Below are positions 62,119 to 64,000 of a DNA stretch of 64,000 nt, piece by piece. This DNA is from Acidiluteibacter ferrifornacis (GTDB taxonomy: Bacteria; Bacteroidota; Bacteroidia; Flavobacteriales_E; Vicingaceae). The first letter of the stretch is position 1; every line of letters starts with the position of its first letter. The translations under genes were made by a program, and so were the position numbers. The stretch lies in assembly GCF_009909615.1 (NCBI RefSeq), contig NZ_WWNE01000003.1:178867-242866 (forward strand), in the 5' to 3' direction. The notes under the pieces were generated by a model. It was not told the origin of the DNA, ran no database searches, and saw only the letters and a list, made by a program, of their open reading frames with translations.

Positions 62119-62679
62119 CTAATATTCTAAAACGCCTATTGTATCTCCGACTAAGTTAAACTCCAACCAAGTACTATCTTTATTTCCATCCCTATCATAA
62201 TATTGTATGACTGAAGGAACTCCATTTTGATAATATTCTATCCATTTACCAAAATTATTACCCTGAAGAATTTCTCCTTCTTGCTTAATTTGTCCATTCT
62301 CATAGTATAGTTTGAATTTCCCATTTGTTTTACCAGAAGAGTCATACAATTGCATTGAGTTAATATTACCATTTTTATAAAATGAATACCAATATTGACT
62401 AAACTTTCCTCCAGAATAGTAACTACTATCTTTTAGATTACCATCATTATACCATGATTTGGAAATTCCTTCTTCTTTTCCATCATGATATTGTCTAATA
62501 GAAGCTAGATTACCATTCTCATACCAATACTTCCATATTCCCTGCTTCATTCCGGAAAGATACCTACCACTATCTTTTTTAATTCCATTAGAGTAATATG
62601 ATTGAGAAACTTGTGAATCTTTATATTCACACGAGACAAAACTCATTAATACTATTATGCTTATCCAAAAAAAATTCAT
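62119..62679 (-). CDS. YwqK/MORN-repeat lipoprotein, candidate Rhs immunity protein
   Basis: 186 residues. Lipobox SFVSC (Cys 17), then eight or so MORN-like units: YYSNGIKKDSGRYLSGMKQGIWKYWYENGNLASIRQYHDGKEEGISKSWYNDGNLKDSSYYSGG…. It starts 7 bases after the rhs stop codon, so it is cotranscribed with it. YwqK-type proteins are often next to polymorphic toxins, which makes an immunity or anchoring role plausible; this is inferred from position and family name only. Confidence 0.82.
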   Translation of the reverse strand: MNFFWISIIVLMSFVSCEYKDSQVSQSYYSNGIKKDSGRYLSGMKQGIWKYWYENGNLASIRQYHDGKEEGISKSWYNDGNLKDSSYYSGGKFSQYWYSFYKNGNINSMQLYDSSGKTNGKFKLYYENGQIKQEGEILQGNNFGKWIEYYQNGVPSVIQYYDRDGNKDSTWLEFNLVGDTIGVLEY

Positions 62680-62686
62680 TCTTTAA

Positions 62687-64000
62687 CTATTTTTGATACA
62701 TATTGATGTCTTGCGCTTTATTTAACTCCCTACTAACATCATCATACATTTTCTCAACACCTTTTGTAAAATCATCATATGTTTTGATGCTAAAATTTTT
62801 AATATCATTAAACAAACTATTTCCTTTTGTAAGTCCACTATAAAGTTTTGAAATACCACCTAAGCCTGGTCCTGCATTATTTCCTTTGAAAGCTGTTAAT
62901 ACATTAGCTGTTACTGAACCGATTACTCCTTCAATAATATTATCAGTATTATTTAATGTTCCGTGAATTTTTAACATAGACATTTGAGCAGAACCTCCTT
63001 CAAAGTTCAATTCATCAGCTCTCTGACTCATTTGATTAAAAGCATCATTATTCTCAGCTCTAGTAAGGGAAGTGTAAAAGTCAACAGCTCCATTCACAGC
63101 CTTTCCTCCATCCATCTCTAAACTGTACTGATCTGAAAAGTCTCTTTTATCCATATGAGTAGATTTAACTAGCTTACCATCTGAATTAAATATATTATGT
63201 GTTTTATCATTAGTCAACTTCAAAAGAGTTAATGATTTATCATCATTAAGTTGCCAATTATCAGCTCTCTTCCCATCTGGGTCAATAAACATCACTGGAT
63301 TACCCAACACATAATTATAATCACTCCAAGAAGGATATTCAGCCGCCGCAGGATCTAGGGATAAGAACCTCGCTACATCACTATCATAGAATCGTGCTCC
63401 ACGGTTATCTAACCCCGTCCCTGCGTTATTCTCAGAAATGGTTTCAGCGTCTCTTTCGTGCTGTGTAGTTAAGTATCGTTCATAACCATTTCCGGGAACG
63501 TAGCTCCTCAAGATTTTACCATAAGGGAAGTAGTCATAAGCCCCTTTCAGGTTGAATTTCACTTGATTTAAATCAGCATCCCATTCTGCTTCATACACTA
63601 CTCGGGTATTGCCTAAGTGGTCGTAACGGTAGTAATCTACCTTTGAAGGTGATTCAATAAAATTTCCATTCGTTCCCCAGTTTGCATCAGCACCTCCTGA
63701 TAAATTAATTCTATTGGTCCAATCTGCACTTGCATCTGGTGCTTTTGAGGCTTCTTCGCCCTCATAAAATGCGCCAAGAGTGGTACTATAGGTTTTACCA
63801 TTTGCACCTCTAAATAAAATCAATTGATTGGGAGAAGTTAACTCCATTGACATTTCAGGGTTGGGTGCGTACTCTGGCCCATTTGAAATTTCAGACTCTA
63901 ATTCCATTTCCATCTCTTCAGATTCTTCTATTGGAGTAAATACTAAATTATCAGTTTCATATGGAGATAACATATAATCGGTAATGGCTGTTCTAATCCT
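62687..64000 (-). CDS. Rhs-family polymorphic toxin-like protein, C-terminal part (partial)
   Basis: The frame is open to the right edge (…RTAITDYMLSPYETDN…), so this is the last ~437 residues of a larger protein. Rhs core: VDYYRYDHLGNTRVVYE, AYDYFPYGKILRSY, then TGLDNRGARFYDSDVARFLSLDPAAAEYPSWSDYNYVLGNPVMFIDPDGK, the hyperconserved end. After DPDGK comes a unique ~195-residue tail (RADNWQLNDDKSLTLLKLTND … NKAQDINMYQK), mostly helical with a Gly-rich hinge (GSVTANVLTAFKGNNAGPGLGGI), with no known toxin motif visible. A MORN lipoprotein gene follows at once. Confidence 0.88.
   Translation of the reverse strand, partial: RIRTAITDYMLSPYETDNLVFTPIEESEEMEMELESEISNGPEYAPNPEMSMELTSPNQLILFRGANGKTYSTTLGAFYEGEEASKAPDASADWTNRINLSGGADANWGTNGNFIESPSKVDYYRYDHLGNTRVVYEAEWDADLNQVKFNLKGAYDYFPYGKILRSYVPGNGYERYLTTQHERDAETISENNAGTGLDNRGARFYDSDVARFLSLDPAAAEYPSWSDYNYVLGNPVMFIDPDGKRADNWQLNDDKSLTLLKLTNDKTHNIFNSDGKLVKSTHMDKRDFSDQYSLEMDGGKAVNGAVDFYTSLTRAENNDAFNQMSQRADELNFEGGSAQMSMLKIHGTLNNTDNIIEGVIGSVTANVLTAFKGNNAGPGLGGISKLYSGLTKGNSLFNDIKNFSIKTYDDFTKGVEKMYDDVSRELNKAQDINMYQK

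Noticed and set aside
1..64000. tRNA, rRNA, CRISPR, integrase or IS transposase
   Set aside because: I looked for cloverleaf-like gaps, spaced repeats and transposase motifs in the intergenic regions and found none.

Overview
The window is a 64 kb piece of a low-GC Bacteroidota chromosome, most likely from Flavobacteriales. The sequence support is: gldE-gldD (gliding/type IX secretion) behind mutY-ssb, SprA-family-independent but Bacteroidota-typical cell-shape cluster purH-mreBCD-mrdA-rodA, a gliding-motility-type C-terminal domain, CarboxypepD_reg/TonB proteins, very few Shine-Dalgarno sequences, many TTG starts, and promoters with the Bacteroidota -7 element TAnnTTTG. Most of the window is compact housekeeping DNA; accessory material sits at 26.8-30.1 kb, 33.0-33.2 kb and 60-64 kb. 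I saw no rRNA, tRNA, CRISPR array, insertion sequence or integrase.

Layout. 0-12.5 kb: a LolE/FtsX-like permease cut by the left edge, dusB, a CPBP protease, fumC, arsC, prfB with an intact programmed +1 frameshift, recX, an MFS transporter, an RNase G/E gene, a 30-residue mS38-like basic protein, a TPR protein and HU. 12.5-26.8 kb: mutY-ssb-gldE-gldD, heme A synthase, a DMT transporter, rplU-rpmA, serS, a lipoprotein, a TPR protein, a DUF4286 protein, rsmA, mgtE and a 2-hydroxyacid dehydrogenase. 26.8-30.1 kb: three tandem paralogues of a secreted CarboxypepD_reg protein, each preceded by the same intergenic repeat, then a four-helix-bundle (S23/IVP) gene framed by related AT-rich repeats. 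30-52 kb: aspartate kinase, GNAT, fbp, a structured non-coding element, a TMTC-like membrane/TPR protein, mfd, a TspO-like protein, a MacB-like permease, the purH-mre-mrdA-rodA operon, NifU and Mrp Fe-S factors, an MGMT-like protein without the catalytic Cys, trmB and an M1 aminopeptidase.

52-64 kb: a small CarboxypepD_reg protein, a YwqK/MORN protein, a TonB-dependent receptor with a partner beta-helix lipoprotein, a PhoB/PhoR-like two-component pair, an ECF sigma factor overlapping or abutting a one-pass membrane protein that ends in a PKD plus type IX (gliding C-terminal) domain, and an Rhs locus running off the right edge with a MORN-repeat lipoprotein immediately downstream and an orphan Rhs core fragment.

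The most interesting points are the sigma factor/gliding-C-terminal-domain operon, a 19-bp direct-repeat box (11-bp period, PhoB-like geometry) shared by two promoters at 52.27 and 52.75 kb, the retained SD-like stimulator of prfB frameshifting in a lineage that barely uses SD sequences, the tandem mosaic paralogues, and the Rhs/MORN pair.
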